Below are positions 24,594 to 33,009 of a stretch of DNA of 38,838 nucleotides, in pieces. Source of the DNA: Gordonia sputi NBRC 100414 (GTDB lineage: Bacteria; Actinomycetota; Actinomycetes; Mycobacteriales; Mycobacteriaceae); contig NZ_BAFC01000107.1 in assembly GCF_000248055.1 (NCBI RefSeq), forward strand, positions 1 through 38,838, written 5' to 3'. The position numbers were made by a program, and so were the translations under genes. Numbering within the stretch: position 1 is the first letter of the stretch; every line of letters starts with the position of its first letter. The notes beneath the pieces were generated by a model. It saw only the letters and a program-made list of their open reading frames with translations. It did not search any database and had not been told where the DNA came from.

Positions 24594-25485
24594 CGGTGAC
24601 CTTTCGGGTGGGGGTGGTCTCGACAAGCTCGACCAGCGGGTTGGGCTCGGCGGGCGGGGTGGTCTCGACAAGCTCGACCAGCGGTTGGGGCTCGGCGGGC
24701 GGGGTGGTCTCGACAAGCTCGACCAGCGGTGAGGTGGGCTCGGACGGCGGGGTGGGCTCGACCAGCGGGGGGCGGGGCACGATCGGGAGTCGCTTGGCCC
24801 ACAGCTTGATTCCCTGGAATCGGATGCGGGCGGAGACGACGAGCGGGGCGAGCGGGGCGCGCACCTCGGTAGCGACGATCGCACGCGGCGTCGCGGGTTC
24901 GATGCGACCCGACAGCGAAGCGACGAAGGGTTCGTGGCCGGCGCGCTCGAGGACGATCGAGACAGCGACGCGTCCGTCGGCAGGTGGCGGCATCCGCAGC
25001 CGGTAGTGGCCCGACACGTCGTTGAAGGGCGAGACGTAGAACTCCTTGTCGACTTCTGCACGCCCCTGATCGTCGAGATCGACGACGTAGCAATGACGTC
25101 CGCCGTAGGTGTTGTGGACCTCGGCGACCGCGTACGCCAGTGAACCGTCGGCGTCGTAGCACCAATACACACTGAGCGGGTTGAAGACGTATCCCGCGAC
25201 TCGCGGCGACATCAACGCCACGACCCTTCCGTCGGGAACACGCTTGCCGACGCTGCGGAGGTGGGCGTCGAGGCGGTCGCGCAGGGTCTGGCCGTCGACC
25301 ATCGGTTCGGTGAAGTGATCGGCTCCGAGGAACCGAGCGAAGGGTCGTAGCGGGGCGGAAAGTGTTGGCAGACGGTCGATCTCGACGAGCCACGAGACGC
25401 TGCGGTAGGTGAAAGCATGCCGCACCGGCGATAGTCGGGTGTGGGTGATGCGACTATGCACTAGTTGCGCGGTCGTGTCGGTCAT
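24586..25485 (-). CDS. DUF1365 protein with a repeat-encoded C-terminal tail
   Basis: The 299-residue protein matches DUF1365 over about residues 1-238: LVHSRITHTRLSPVRHAFTY, FNPLSVYWCYD, EVHNTYGGRHCYVV and KEFYVSPFND. Its biochemical role is not established. Family members are usually near 250 residues. Here the protein continues with a low-complexity tail in which LVELVETT occurs at residues 254-261, 269-276 and 284-291, an exact 15-residue period. The tail is the translated dispersed repeat. ATG 25485 overlaps the preceding FAD-protein stop by 4 bp. Its position corresponds to Rv0448c. Confidence 0.88.
   Translation of the reverse strand: MTDTTAQLVHSRITHTRLSPVRHAFTYRSVSWLVEIDRLPTLSAPLRPFARFLGADHFTEPMVDGQTLRDRLDAHLRSVGKRVPDGRVVALMSPRVAGYVFNPLSVYWCYDADGSLAYAVAEVHNTYGGRHCYVVDLDDQGRAEVDKEFYVSPFNDVSGHYRLRMPPPADGRVAVSIVLERAGHEPFVASLSGRIEPATPRAIVATEVRAPLAPLVVSARIRFQGIKLWAKRLPIVPRPPLVEPTPPSEPTSPLVELVETTPPAEPQPLVELVETTPPAEPNPLVELVETTPTRKVTDE
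24613..24770. repeat. Dispersed-repeat array forming the DUF1365 C-terminal coding sequence
   Basis: Three long units at 24613-24638, 24658-24683 and 24703-24728 repeat every 45 bp, followed by a short unit near 24750-24768. All have the same orientation. The 45-bp period keeps the frame and gives PLVELVETTPPAEP-type peptides on the minus strand. Confidence 0.92.
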
Positions 25486-26831
25486 GCCGACTCCCGCTCG
25501 TCGTCGACCGTGCGCTGCCGCGCCGAATCCCATGTGACACCGAGACGCTCTGCGGCGCGCGCTCCGGAGAGCGCGCCGTCCTCGTGAAAACCCCACCCGT
25601 GGTAGGCGCCAGCGAAGACGATCGAGTCGGTGTTGATGTCCGGAAGCAATGCCTGTGCTGCAACGGATTCCGTCGTGTAGATGGGGTGTTCGTAGGTCAT
25701 CTCGGCGATGACGGTCGATGCGTCGACGAGGTCGGTGCGGCCTAGTGTCACCAGCATGCGGGGATGGTCGGGATTCAGACGCATGAGCCGGGTGAGGTCG
25801 TAGGTGACTGCGACCTGTGAGTCGTCGATCGCTCCCGACGGGTCGCTGTGAATTTGGTAGTTCCACGACGCCCACGCCCGACGTGCTCGCGGCATGAGCG
25901 ATGTATCCGAGTGCAGCGCAGCAGGTTTGGGTGCGTAGTCGATGGCGGAGAGAACTCGACGCTGCTGCGGGTTCGGGGCGTCGAGCAATCGGAGAGCCTG
26001 GTGAGGATGGGTGGCGACGACGACCGCGTCGAAGTTCTGCGTTCCGGGCGAGATGGCGAGTTCGACAGTGCCGTCGGAGTTCTCGGAGATGTGCCGGACC
26101 GGGGTGCTCACGTGGACTGCGCCGCCGCGGCGTCGGATGCCGTCGGCGACGGCTTGGACATACGTGTCCGACCCGCCGTCGACGGTGCGCCACGTGGGCG
26201 ACCCGAACACCGACAACATGCCGTGGTGATCGAGGAAGGTGAAGAGGTAGCGCGCGGGGTAGCGGCTGGCGGTTGCCGCGTCGCACGACCACACGGCGGC
26301 GACGAGCGGCAGCATGAAGTGCTCGCGGAAGTAGGGGGAGAAGTGCTCGCGATCGAGGAAGTCGTCGAGCGGCTCGTCGGAGTCAGGGGCGTCGAGGAGT
26401 GCGCGCGCCGCCCGATGGAATCGGGTCACCTCACCGAGCATGCGTAGGTAGCGGCCTCGCGTCGCATTGCGCGGTGTGGGGAACAAGCCGGAGAAGCCGA
26501 GGGCGCCCGCATACTCGAGGCCGGTCGCCGTTGAGCTGACCGACATCGACATGTCGGTGTCCTTGGTTGCCACGCCCAGCTCGGCGAAAAGTCGCAGCAG
26601 CGTCGGGTAGGTGCGGTCGTTGTGGACGATGAAGCCCGAATCGACGCCGACGACACTTCCGTCCGGCATGGTCACCGAGTGTGTGTGGGCGTGGCCACCG
26701 AGTCGGTCGTCGGCCTCGAACAACGTCACACGGCTGCTCCCGGAGAGCACGTGCGCGGCGGTCAGACCCGCGACCCCGCTGCCGACGACGGCGACATGCG
26801 AGGGTGGCGCGGATCGCTGGCGGTTGGTCAT
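25482..26831 (-). CDS. FAD-dependent amine oxidase/desaturase-like protein
   Basis: This 449-residue flavoprotein opens with the dinucleotide-binding motif VAVVGSGVAGLTAAHVLSG and the FAD contact LFEADDRLGGHAHT (about residues 12-50). It ends with the second contact IVFAGAYHGWGFHEDGALSG (about 405-425). It is in the amine_oxidase/phytoene-desaturase-like superfamily and corresponds to Rv0449c. Next to DUF1365 and a CFA-type methyltransferase it probably oxidises or reduces a modified acyl chain. No substrate is known. It is the first gene of the SigK cluster and is followed by a 4-bp overlap. Confidence 0.87.
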   Translation of the reverse strand: MTNRQRSAPPSHVAVVGSGVAGLTAAHVLSGSSRVTLFEADDRLGGHAHTHSVTMPDGSVVGVDSGFIVHNDRTYPTLLRLFAELGVATKDTDMSMSVSSTATGLEYAGALGFSGLFPTPRNATRGRYLRMLGEVTRFHRAARALLDAPDSDEPLDDFLDREHFSPYFREHFMLPLVAAVWSCDAATASRYPARYLFTFLDHHGMLSVFGSPTWRTVDGGSDTYVQAVADGIRRRGGAVHVSTPVRHISENSDGTVELAISPGTQNFDAVVVATHPHQALRLLDAPNPQQRRVLSAIDYAPKPAALHSDTSLMPRARRAWASWNYQIHSDPSGAIDDSQVAVTYDLTRLMRLNPDHPRMLVTLGRTDLVDASTVIAEMTYEHPIYTTESVAAQALLPDINTDSIVFAGAYHGWGFHEDGALSGARAAERLGVTWDSARQRTVDDERESA

Positions 26832-26907
26832 GCCCGGTGTTCGGATCCGGTCACCGGAGTGGATGGGTCGAATCGAACGCAGTGTTTCGCCGGCGTCGAT
26901 TCATGGG

Positions 26908-27324
26908 TCAGGCTGCTCGCGGCGCGGCCATGACGGTGTCGTTGCGCACCGCATCGCTGGGAACGATCCGTGCGCCGAGAGGCATGAGGGAGACGGGGAT
27001 CATCTTGAAGCTCGCGATGCCGAGCGGGATGCCAATGATCGTCAGGCACATCGCGATTCCGGTCGTCAGGTGCCCGAGTGCCAGCCACCAACCTGCGACG
27101 ATGATCCAGATGATGTTCCCGATCACAGACCACGCTCCCGACTCGGGATCGCGGACCACCGTCCGACCAAACGGCCACAGTGCGTAGTTCGCCATCCGGA
27201 ACGACGCGATACCGAAGGGGATCGTGATGATCAGGATGCAGCAGATGATGCCTGCGATGACGTAGCCGAGCGCCATCCAGAAACCACAGAGAACCAACCA
27301 GATGATGTTCAGCAACGTCTTCAT
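26908..27324 (-). CDS. YccF-domain inner membrane protein
   Basis: The 138-residue protein has two copies of the YccF motif. Each copy has a hydrophobic helix pair followed by IPFGIASFRMANYALWPFGR (about residues 35-55) or IPLGIASFKMIPVSLMPLGA (about 98-118). Four membrane segments are visible. ATG 27324 begins MKTLLNIIWLVLCGFWMALG as in the family; the frame upstream to 27414 is not family sequence. Function unknown. It stands alone between the SigK cluster and the ABC importer. Confidence 0.88.
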   Translation of the reverse strand: MKTLLNIIWLVLCGFWMALGYVIAGIICCILIITIPFGIASFRMANYALWPFGRTVVRDPESGAWSVIGNIIWIIVAGWWLALGHLTTGIAMCLTIIGIPLGIASFKMIPVSLMPLGARIVPSDAVRNDTVMAAPRAA

Positions 27325-27364
27325 CTGTCCATTGTCGCCCTTCGACGCCGTCGAGCGCGAGGGT

Positions 27365-29305
27365 TCACTGTTGAAGTTCGAGGTTTCGTCCGGGGATCGC
27401 TGCGAGCAGTTCACGCGTGTAGTCCGACGTCGGGTTCTCGTACACGTCGTCGACGGTGCCGTCGTCGACGACCGTGCCCTTCCGCATGACGAGCACGCGG
27501 TCGGCGATCTGACGGACGACGGCGAGGTCGTGGGTGATGAACAGGTACGTCAGGTCGAGTTCGTGCTGCAGGTCGTCGAGGAGGGTCAGGATCTGCTCCT
27601 GCACGAGGACGTCGAGAGCGGACACGGCCTCGTCACACACGACGACCTCGGGGTTCAGCGCCAGCGCACGTGCGATCGCGACACGCTGACGCTGCCCGCC
27701 GGAGAGCTCGTTGGGGAAGCGCTGCATCACCGACGACGGGAGTGCGACGAGGTCGAGGAGTTCGCGGACGCGGGCGATGCGCGACGCCTTGTCGCCGATG
27801 TTGTGCACGACGAGTGGCTCGGAGATCGCGCGGTAGATCGAGTACATCGGGTCGAGCGAGCCGTACGGATTCTGGAAGACCGGCTGCACGCGGCGTCGAA
27901 AAGACTTGGCTTGCGCGCCCTTGAGGGATGTCACGTCGCTGCCGTCGAAATGCACTGTGCCCGAAGTTGGTTCGAGGAGTCCGAGCACCATGCGCGCGAC
28001 CGTCGACTTGCCGGAGCCGGACTCGCCGACGACCGCCGTGGTGGTGCCGCGGTTGAGCGTGAAGCTGACGTCGTCGACGGCGCGGAACGGGGTTGCCTTG
28101 CGGAACGGGACCGAGCCGCGGATGGGGAAGTCCTTCACGAGATTCGCCGCGACGACGACCTCGGTGGGGGTGGTCTCGACAGGCTCGACCAGCGGGGTGG
28201 GCTCGGCCGCCGGGGTGGAGGCCGGCTCGGCGGGCGGGGTGGGCTCGACTCGGCTGCTCGCTTCGCTCGCGGCCGGCTCGACCAGCGAGGTGGGCTCGGC
28301 CTGCGGGGTGGGCTCGGCCTGCGGTTGGGTGGTCTCGACTCGGCTGCTCGCTTCGCTCGCGGCCGGCTCGACCAGCGAGGTGGACTCGACTGGCGGGGTG
28401 GACTCGACCAGCGGGGTGGGCTCGGCCAGCGGGGCGGCGGGCTTGTGGCGGTCGGCGCGGCGGGACGAGAGCGACGGCGCGGCGTCGACGAGTCGCTTGG
28501 TGTACTCGTGATGCGGGTTGGTCAGGATCTCCTGCGCCGGGCCGGATTCGACGATGCGGCCGCGGTACATGACCACCAGGTGGCTGGCGCGCTCGGCGGC
28601 GAGGCCGAGGTCGTGGGTGATCAGCAGGACGGCCGTGCCCAGTTCGTCGGTGAGCGTGGCGAGGTGGTCGAGGATCTCGCGCTGCACCGTCACGTCGAGT
28701 GCCGACGTCGGTTCGTCGGCGATGAGCAGCTTGGGCTTTCCGGCGAGACCGATCGCGATGAGTGCGCGCTGCTTCATGCCGCCGGAGAACTCGTGCGGAT
28801 ACTGCGCCGCACGCTTCTCGGGATCGCGCAGGCCTGCCTGCCGGAGCACCTCGACGGCACGCGTGCGAGCCTCGCCGCGCTTGGCCGCTCCGTTGGCGAC
28901 GAGCGTCTCGCGGACCTGGAATCCGACGCGCCACACCGGGTCGAGGTTGGTGTTGGGGTCCTGTGGCACCAGGCCGATCCCGCTGCCGCGGACCTTCTCG
29001 AACTCACGTCGCGACGCCTGTGCAAGGTCCTTGCCGTCGAACAGGATCTTTCCGCCGGTCACGGCGCCGTTGCCGGGCAGCAGTCCGAGAACCGCTGCGG
29101 CAGTTGTCGACTTGCCAGAGCCGGATTCGCCGACGATGGCGACGGTCTGACCGGGATACACCGTGAGTCCGACGCCGCGTACCGCAGGTACGTCGCGCCC
29201 GCGTGAGCGGAAATCGACTCGTAGGTCAGAGATTTCGAGCAGCGGTGCCGGTGCAGCGGTCTCGTTGTCGGAGGTCAGCTCGGAGTTCGTTGTGTCCGTT
29301 GTCAT
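27365..29305 (-). CDS. Fused dual ATPase of an oligopeptide-type ABC importer, with repeat-derived linker
   Basis: This 646-residue protein fuses DppD- and DppF-like ATPases. The first has Walker A GESGSGKST (59-67), signature FSGGMKQR (174-181) and Walker B LLIADEPTSALD (194-205). The second has Walker A at 428-436, signature LSGGQRQR and Walker B VVVCDEAVSALD. An OppC/D-type C-terminal segment follows each domain. The linker (about 287-383) is rich in Pro, Glu and Thr and is largely translated dispersed repeat (LVEPAASEASSRVE twice, then LVEPVETT). ATG 29305 shares one base with the permease stop (TGATG). It powers import by the two permeases; the substrate is probably peptides or a related solute. 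Confidence 0.92.
   Translation of the reverse strand: MTTDTTNSELTSDNETAAPAPLLEISDLRVDFRSRGRDVPAVRGVGLTVYPGQTVAIVGESGSGKSTTAAAVLGLLPGNGAVTGGKILFDGKDLAQASRREFEKVRGSGIGLVPQDPNTNLDPVWRVGFQVRETLVANGAAKRGEARTRAVEVLRQAGLRDPEKRAAQYPHEFSGGMKQRALIAIGLAGKPKLLIADEPTSALDVTVQREILDHLATLTDELGTAVLLITHDLGLAAERASHLVVMYRGRIVESGPAQEILTNPHHEYTKRLVDAAPSLSSRRADRHKPAAPLAEPTPLVESTPPVESTSLVEPAASEASSRVETTQPQAEPTPQAEPTSLVEPAASEASSRVEPTPPAEPASTPAAEPTPLVEPVETTPTEVVVAANLVKDFPIRGSVPFRKATPFRAVDDVSFTLNRGTTTAVVGESGSGKSTVARMVLGLLEPTSGTVHFDGSDVTSLKGAQAKSFRRRVQPVFQNPYGSLDPMYSIYRAISEPLVVHNIGDKASRIARVRELLDLVALPSSVMQRFPNELSGGQRQRVAIARALALNPEVVVCDEAVSALDVLVQEQILTLLDDLQHELDLTYLFITHDLAVVRQIADRVLVMRKGTVVDDGTVDDVYENPTSDYTRELLAAIPGRNLELQQ
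28160..28440. repeat. Dispersed-repeat array inside the ABC ATPase linker
   Basis: One long unit lies at 28169-28194 (AGGCTC variant). Two near-identical stem-bearing units lie around 28243-28290 and 28331-28380, each with CGGCTGCTCGCTTCGCTCGC between the outer repeat halves. Short units between and after them complete the array. All share one orientation and the reading frame stays open throughout. Confidence 0.9.
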
Positions 29306-30285
29306 CAGCGGGTCCTCGCCTTCGGGTCGAGTGCGTCGCGCAGCACGTCGCCGAGCATCATGAACACGAGGACCGTGATGGCAAGTGCGGCAGCGGGATA
29401 GAACAAGATGGGCTGACCTTCGCGCAGCAACTGCTGGCCCGCGGCGATGTCGATGCCCCAGGAGACGGCGGTCGACGGCAGGCCGATGCCCAGGTACGAC
29501 AGCGTCGCCTCGGTGACGATGAAGACGCCGAGCGAGATCGTCGAGATGACGATGACCGGACCGAGCGAGTTCGGCAGCACGTGGGTGAACAGGGTGCGGA
29601 ACCGCGACGAGCCCAGCGAGCGCGACGCGTCGACGAACTCTTCGTTGCGCGCCGAGATCGCGGAAGACCGTGCGATACGGGCGATTTGGGGCCAGCTGAA
29701 GATCGCGAGGACCAGCACCACCGTGTAGACGGTGCGCGCCGAGATCATCTGCATGGTGACCACGGCCGCCAGGATCAGCGGGATGGCGAAGAAGATGTCG
29801 GCGAGTCGGGAGATCAACGAATCGAGCCAGCCGCCGTAGAAGCCCGCGAAGATGCCGAGGAATCCACCGACGATCACCACTGCGAGCGTCGTCAGGATTC
29901 CGACGAGCACGGAGTCGCGCGCGCCGTAGATCACACGCGCGTAGATGTCGTGGCCCTGCAAGTCGGTGCCGAACCAGTGCGCGGAACTCGGTGAGAGCAG
30001 CGAGTCCTCGAGGTTTGCGTACCGCGGATCCTGATGCGCGAACAATCCGGGGAACGCGACGATCAGCAGGATGAGGACGAGCAGGATCATCGAGACGATG
30101 AACACCGGCTTGGTGCGAATCTCCTGCCACGCGGACTTCCAGAAGCCTGCCGGATCGACGTCGTCGACGAACTCGTCGACCTTGAGCAATTCGACGTCTT
30201 CGGCGTCGGCGACGAAGCGGTCCTGGCCGGGAAAGAAGCTGGGGTACGCGTTCAGAGCTGCGTCGGTGTGTGGGGTCTCAGGCAT
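29305..30285 (-). CDS. ABC transporter permease, DppC/OppC type
   Basis: The 326-residue permease has a long polar N-terminus (about 65 residues), a first helix at FIVSMILLVLILLIVAF and the OppC N-terminal segment HWFGTDLQGHDIYARVIYGA. The binding-protein-dependent permease domain carries the EAA-type loop EFVDASRSLGSSRFRTLFTH (about residues 225-245). ATG 30285 overlaps the upstream permease stop by 8 bp; ATG 30312 is an in-frame alternative without family support. It forms the membrane channel with the DppB-type partner. Confidence 0.92.
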   Translation of the reverse strand: MPETPHTDAALNAYPSFFPGQDRFVADAEDVELLKVDEFVDDVDPAGFWKSAWQEIRTKPVFIVSMILLVLILLIVAFPGLFAHQDPRYANLEDSLLSPSSAHWFGTDLQGHDIYARVIYGARDSVLVGILTTLAVVIVGGFLGIFAGFYGGWLDSLISRLADIFFAIPLILAAVVTMQMISARTVYTVVLVLAIFSWPQIARIARSSAISARNEEFVDASRSLGSSRFRTLFTHVLPNSLGPVIVISTISLGVFIVTEATLSYLGIGLPSTAVSWGIDIAAGQQLLREGQPILFYPAAALAITVLVFMMLGDVLRDALDPKARTR

Positions 30286-31204
30286 AGCGAATCCTCGGAT
30301 CGAGTGCGGCATAAAGCAAGTCGACGACGATGTTGCAGACGAGGTAGATCAGCACGAGCACCGTGACGAAGGAGACGACGGTCGGGGCCTCGCCACGGAT
30401 GACCGCTTGATAGATCGTTCCGCCGACGCCGGGGATGTTGAAGATGCCCTCGGTGACGACGGCTCCACCCATCAGCACTCCGACGTCGGTGCCGATGAAC
30501 GTGACGACCGGAATCAGCGAGTTGCGCAGGACGTGCACGGTGATCACGCGGGGTCGTCGAAGACCCTTGGCCGACGCGGTGCGTACGTAGTCGGCGGTCA
30601 GATTGTCGGCGACCTCCGACCGCGTGAGTCGCACGATGTAGGCGAATGAGACTGCGCCGAGGACGAATCCGGGAAGGATGAGGTGATAGAAGTCGAGGTT
30701 TCCGCCGACCGTGACCGGGAACAGATGCCACTTCACACCCAGCAGGTACTGCGCGACGAAGCCGAGCACGAAGATCGGTATCGCGATGATGATGAGAGTG
30801 ACGATCAGGATCGCGGTGTCGTACCAGCGCCCCTTGTTCAGGCCGGAGATCACACCGAAGACCACGCCACCGATCGTTTCGACGACCAGCGCGATCAGGG
30901 TCAGGTTGACCGTCACCGGGAACGCGCGCTTCATCACGTCGAACACCGGTTGCCCGGAGAACGAGGTACCGAAGTCGAGGTGGAAAACTCCGCCGATGTA
31001 GTTGAAGTACTGCACATAGAACGGTTGGTCGAGGTGATACTGCGCGCGTAGTTGCTCAATCAGGGCCGGGGACATGGGTTTTCCGCCACCGAGAGCCGCG
31101 ATGGGATCGGCGGGGACGAGAAAGACCATGGCGTAGATGAGGAACGTGGCGCCGAAGAAGACGATCACCATCTGTCCCAGACGGATGAGGAGATATCTGG
31201 TCAC
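30278..31204 (-). CDS. ABC transporter permease, DppB/OppB type
   Basis: The 308-residue protein begins TRYLLIRLGQMVIVFFGATF, the typical DppB first helix. It has about six membrane segments and the cytoplasmic EAA-like loop DYVRTASAKGLRRPRVITVH (about residues 195-215). GTG 31204 was chosen because GAAGGAG lies just upstream and the family N-terminus follows; the frame upstream overlaps the binding-protein gene. It is 4 bp downstream of that gene. Confidence 0.92.
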   Translation of the reverse strand: MTRYLLIRLGQMVIVFFGATFLIYAMVFLVPADPIAALGGGKPMSPALIEQLRAQYHLDQPFYVQYFNYIGGVFHLDFGTSFSGQPVFDVMKRAFPVTVNLTLIALVVETIGGVVFGVISGLNKGRWYDTAILIVTLIIIAIPIFVLGFVAQYLLGVKWHLFPVTVGGNLDFYHLILPGFVLGAVSFAYIVRLTRSEVADNLTADYVRTASAKGLRRPRVITVHVLRNSLIPVVTFIGTDVGVLMGGAVVTEGIFNIPGVGGTIYQAVIRGEAPTVVSFVTVLVLIYLVCNIVVDLLYAALDPRIRYA

Positions 31205-31208
31205 CGGG

Positions 31209-32864
31209 TCACTCCTTCGCTTCCTTGGTGATGTTCGGGTAGTCGGGCAAGCCGTTCCAGGCCAACTGCGCGGTGACCTCCGACGCCGAGCCTCCGGCGC
31301 CGATGTAGTCCCACAGCGGAATGTTCGGCAGATCCTTGAGCAGGGTTTCCTGTGCGACGTTGGTGAGCCGGTAGGACTCGTCGTCGGTGCGTGCACGCTG
31401 CGCGGCGGTCAGCCGCGAGTCGAACTCCGGCGAGACGTACTGCGCGTCATTGGAACCGGCTCCCGTCACGAAGATCGGCGCGAGGAACTCCAGCATCGAC
31501 GGGTAGTCACCCTGCCAGCCCGTCCTCGCGGCGGTCTTGATCGTCTTACTCGTGATCGCCGAGCGGATCTGCTTGAGCGTCGGCTGTGGAGCGCCGTGCG
31601 AGTCGATACCGAGGGTGTTCTTGATCTGGTTGCACACCGCGTCGACCCAGACCTGGTGATCGCCGTCGGAGTTGTAGGCGATTTGGAAGGAACCGCTCCA
31701 CGGCGCGATGGCGTTGGCCTCCTGCCACAGCTGCTTGGCCTTCGTCGGGTTGTAGTCGAGGACGTCGCTGCCCGGAATATCGCCGTTCCATCCAGGTAGG
31801 GAGCGTGCCGTGAAGTCTCTCGACGGGGTGCGGGCACCACGGAAGACCACCTTGGTGACCTCCGGACGGTTGATCGCCATCGAGAGCGCCGCACGACGCA
31901 ACTCTCCTTCGCGCCCCGCGGCGAAGTGTGGCAGGTAGTAGGGGATCGCGATCTGCTGGTTGGACGCAGTCGGTTTGGTCAGTGCGTGCTTGCCGAGCGC
32001 CTTCTTGTAGGAGTTGAGCGCGCTGACCGGCACCGTGTCCGTGACATCGAGATTGCCGGAGGTGAGGTCGGTGTAGGCGGTGTCGAGGCTGGAGTAGAGG
32101 ACGAAGTCGATCCCGCCGTTGCGTGCCTTGTCGGGGCCCTTGTAATCGTCGTTGCGTACGACGTTGATCTGCACGTTGTGGCGCCACGCGTCGGGCCCTG
32201 CCATCTTGTAGGCACCGTTACCGATCGGGTGTTCGCCGAATTCCTTTGCGCCCTCGGTGAAGAATACGTCGGGGAGCGGCTTGAACGGTGTGAAGCCAAG
32301 TCCCAACTTGAAGTCGATGTTGGGCTGCGTCAGGCGAACGGTGAAGGTGTGGTCGTCGACAACCTTCAGGCCCGACATCTGATCGGCCGTCGAGTTCTCG
32401 CCTGCGACCGCCTCATATCCGTCGATCGGCTCGAAAAAGCTCTGCTGCAGTTGGGCGTTCTTCGTCGCGGCGCCGAAATTCCATGCGCGAACGTAGTTTT
32501 CGGCTTTGACGGGTGTCCCGTCGGTGAACTTCCAGTCCTTCTTGAGATGAACTGTGTAGGTCTGGTTGTCCGTGGTGTCGACGGACTCGGCGTTCGCAAG
32601 CGTGGGTTTGCCGTCGGCGTCGTATGAGTACAACCCGGTGAACAGTGCATCCACCACGCGACCGCCGCCGTTTTCGGCGGTGTTCGTCGTGACGAGTCCG
32701 TTCTGCGGCTCGGTGCCGTTGGCACTGATGATGGCATTCGGACCGGTCGTACTGACCGTCCGCGCACCGTCCATGCTGCAGCCCGTCGCGACCATGGTGG
32801 TCGCCGAGGCGAATGCGAACAGGACTAGCGCGATCTGCCGGCGTGGACGATGTCGGCGTCGCAA
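31209..32864 (-). CDS. ABC transporter substrate-binding lipoprotein (SBP_bac_5, peptide/nickel family)
   Basis: The 551-residue protein has an arginine-rich signal peptide and a lipobox MVATGC, with Cys29 as the lipidation site. The mature part shows family-5 features: LVTTNTAENGGGRVVDALFTGLYSYDADG, YTVHLKKDWKFTDGTPVKAENYVRAW and the C-terminal NIPLWDY. It captures the substrate outside the membrane and delivers it to the two permeases. The start is TTG 32864, with GGAGG five bases upstream. It is the first gene of the importer operon. Family 5 members bind peptides, but also nickel, heme and opines, so the substrate is open. Confidence 0.92.
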   Translation of the reverse strand: MRRRHRPRRQIALVLFAFASATTMVATGCSMDGARTVSTTGPNAIISANGTEPQNGLVTTNTAENGGGRVVDALFTGLYSYDADGKPTLANAESVDTTDNQTYTVHLKKDWKFTDGTPVKAENYVRAWNFGAATKNAQLQQSFFEPIDGYEAVAGENSTADQMSGLKVVDDHTFTVRLTQPNIDFKLGLGFTPFKPLPDVFFTEGAKEFGEHPIGNGAYKMAGPDAWRHNVQINVVRNDDYKGPDKARNGGIDFVLYSSLDTAYTDLTSGNLDVTDTVPVSALNSYKKALGKHALTKPTASNQQIAIPYYLPHFAAGREGELRRAALSMAINRPEVTKVVFRGARTPSRDFTARSLPGWNGDIPGSDVLDYNPTKAKQLWQEANAIAPWSGSFQIAYNSDGDHQVWVDAVCNQIKNTLGIDSHGAPQPTLKQIRSAITSKTIKTAARTGWQGDYPSMLEFLAPIFVTGAGSNDAQYVSPEFDSRLTAAQRARTDDESYRLTNVAQETLLKDLPNIPLWDYIGAGGSASEVTAQLAWNGLPDYPNITKEAKE

Positions 32865-33009
32865 ACGTGCCTCCCCCGGGTCATTTTTTTGTAGACATTC
32901 CTACTGACCTTACGACCAAAAAAGTTAGACCTGCTCACGAAAATGGACTAACCGGACAGCGAACTTCTCCGGCCCTGCTCGCAGCGGCAAAGATGGATAC
33001 GCTTGTGTG
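32865..33009. promoter_or_regulatory. Divergent promoter region between the ABC operon and the small membrane protein
   Basis: This AT-rich stretch (32886-32935, with T7 and A6 runs) separates the divergent genes and must hold the promoter of the importer operon. A short inverted GTAG/CTAC pair is at 32890-32906. No recognised operator could be assigned. Confidence 0.4.

Noticed and set aside
27302..29206. 634-residue plus-strand open frame opposite the ABC ATPase
   Set aside because: It is antisense to a well-matched ATPase; its length comes from GC-rich codon bias and the stop-free repeat array.
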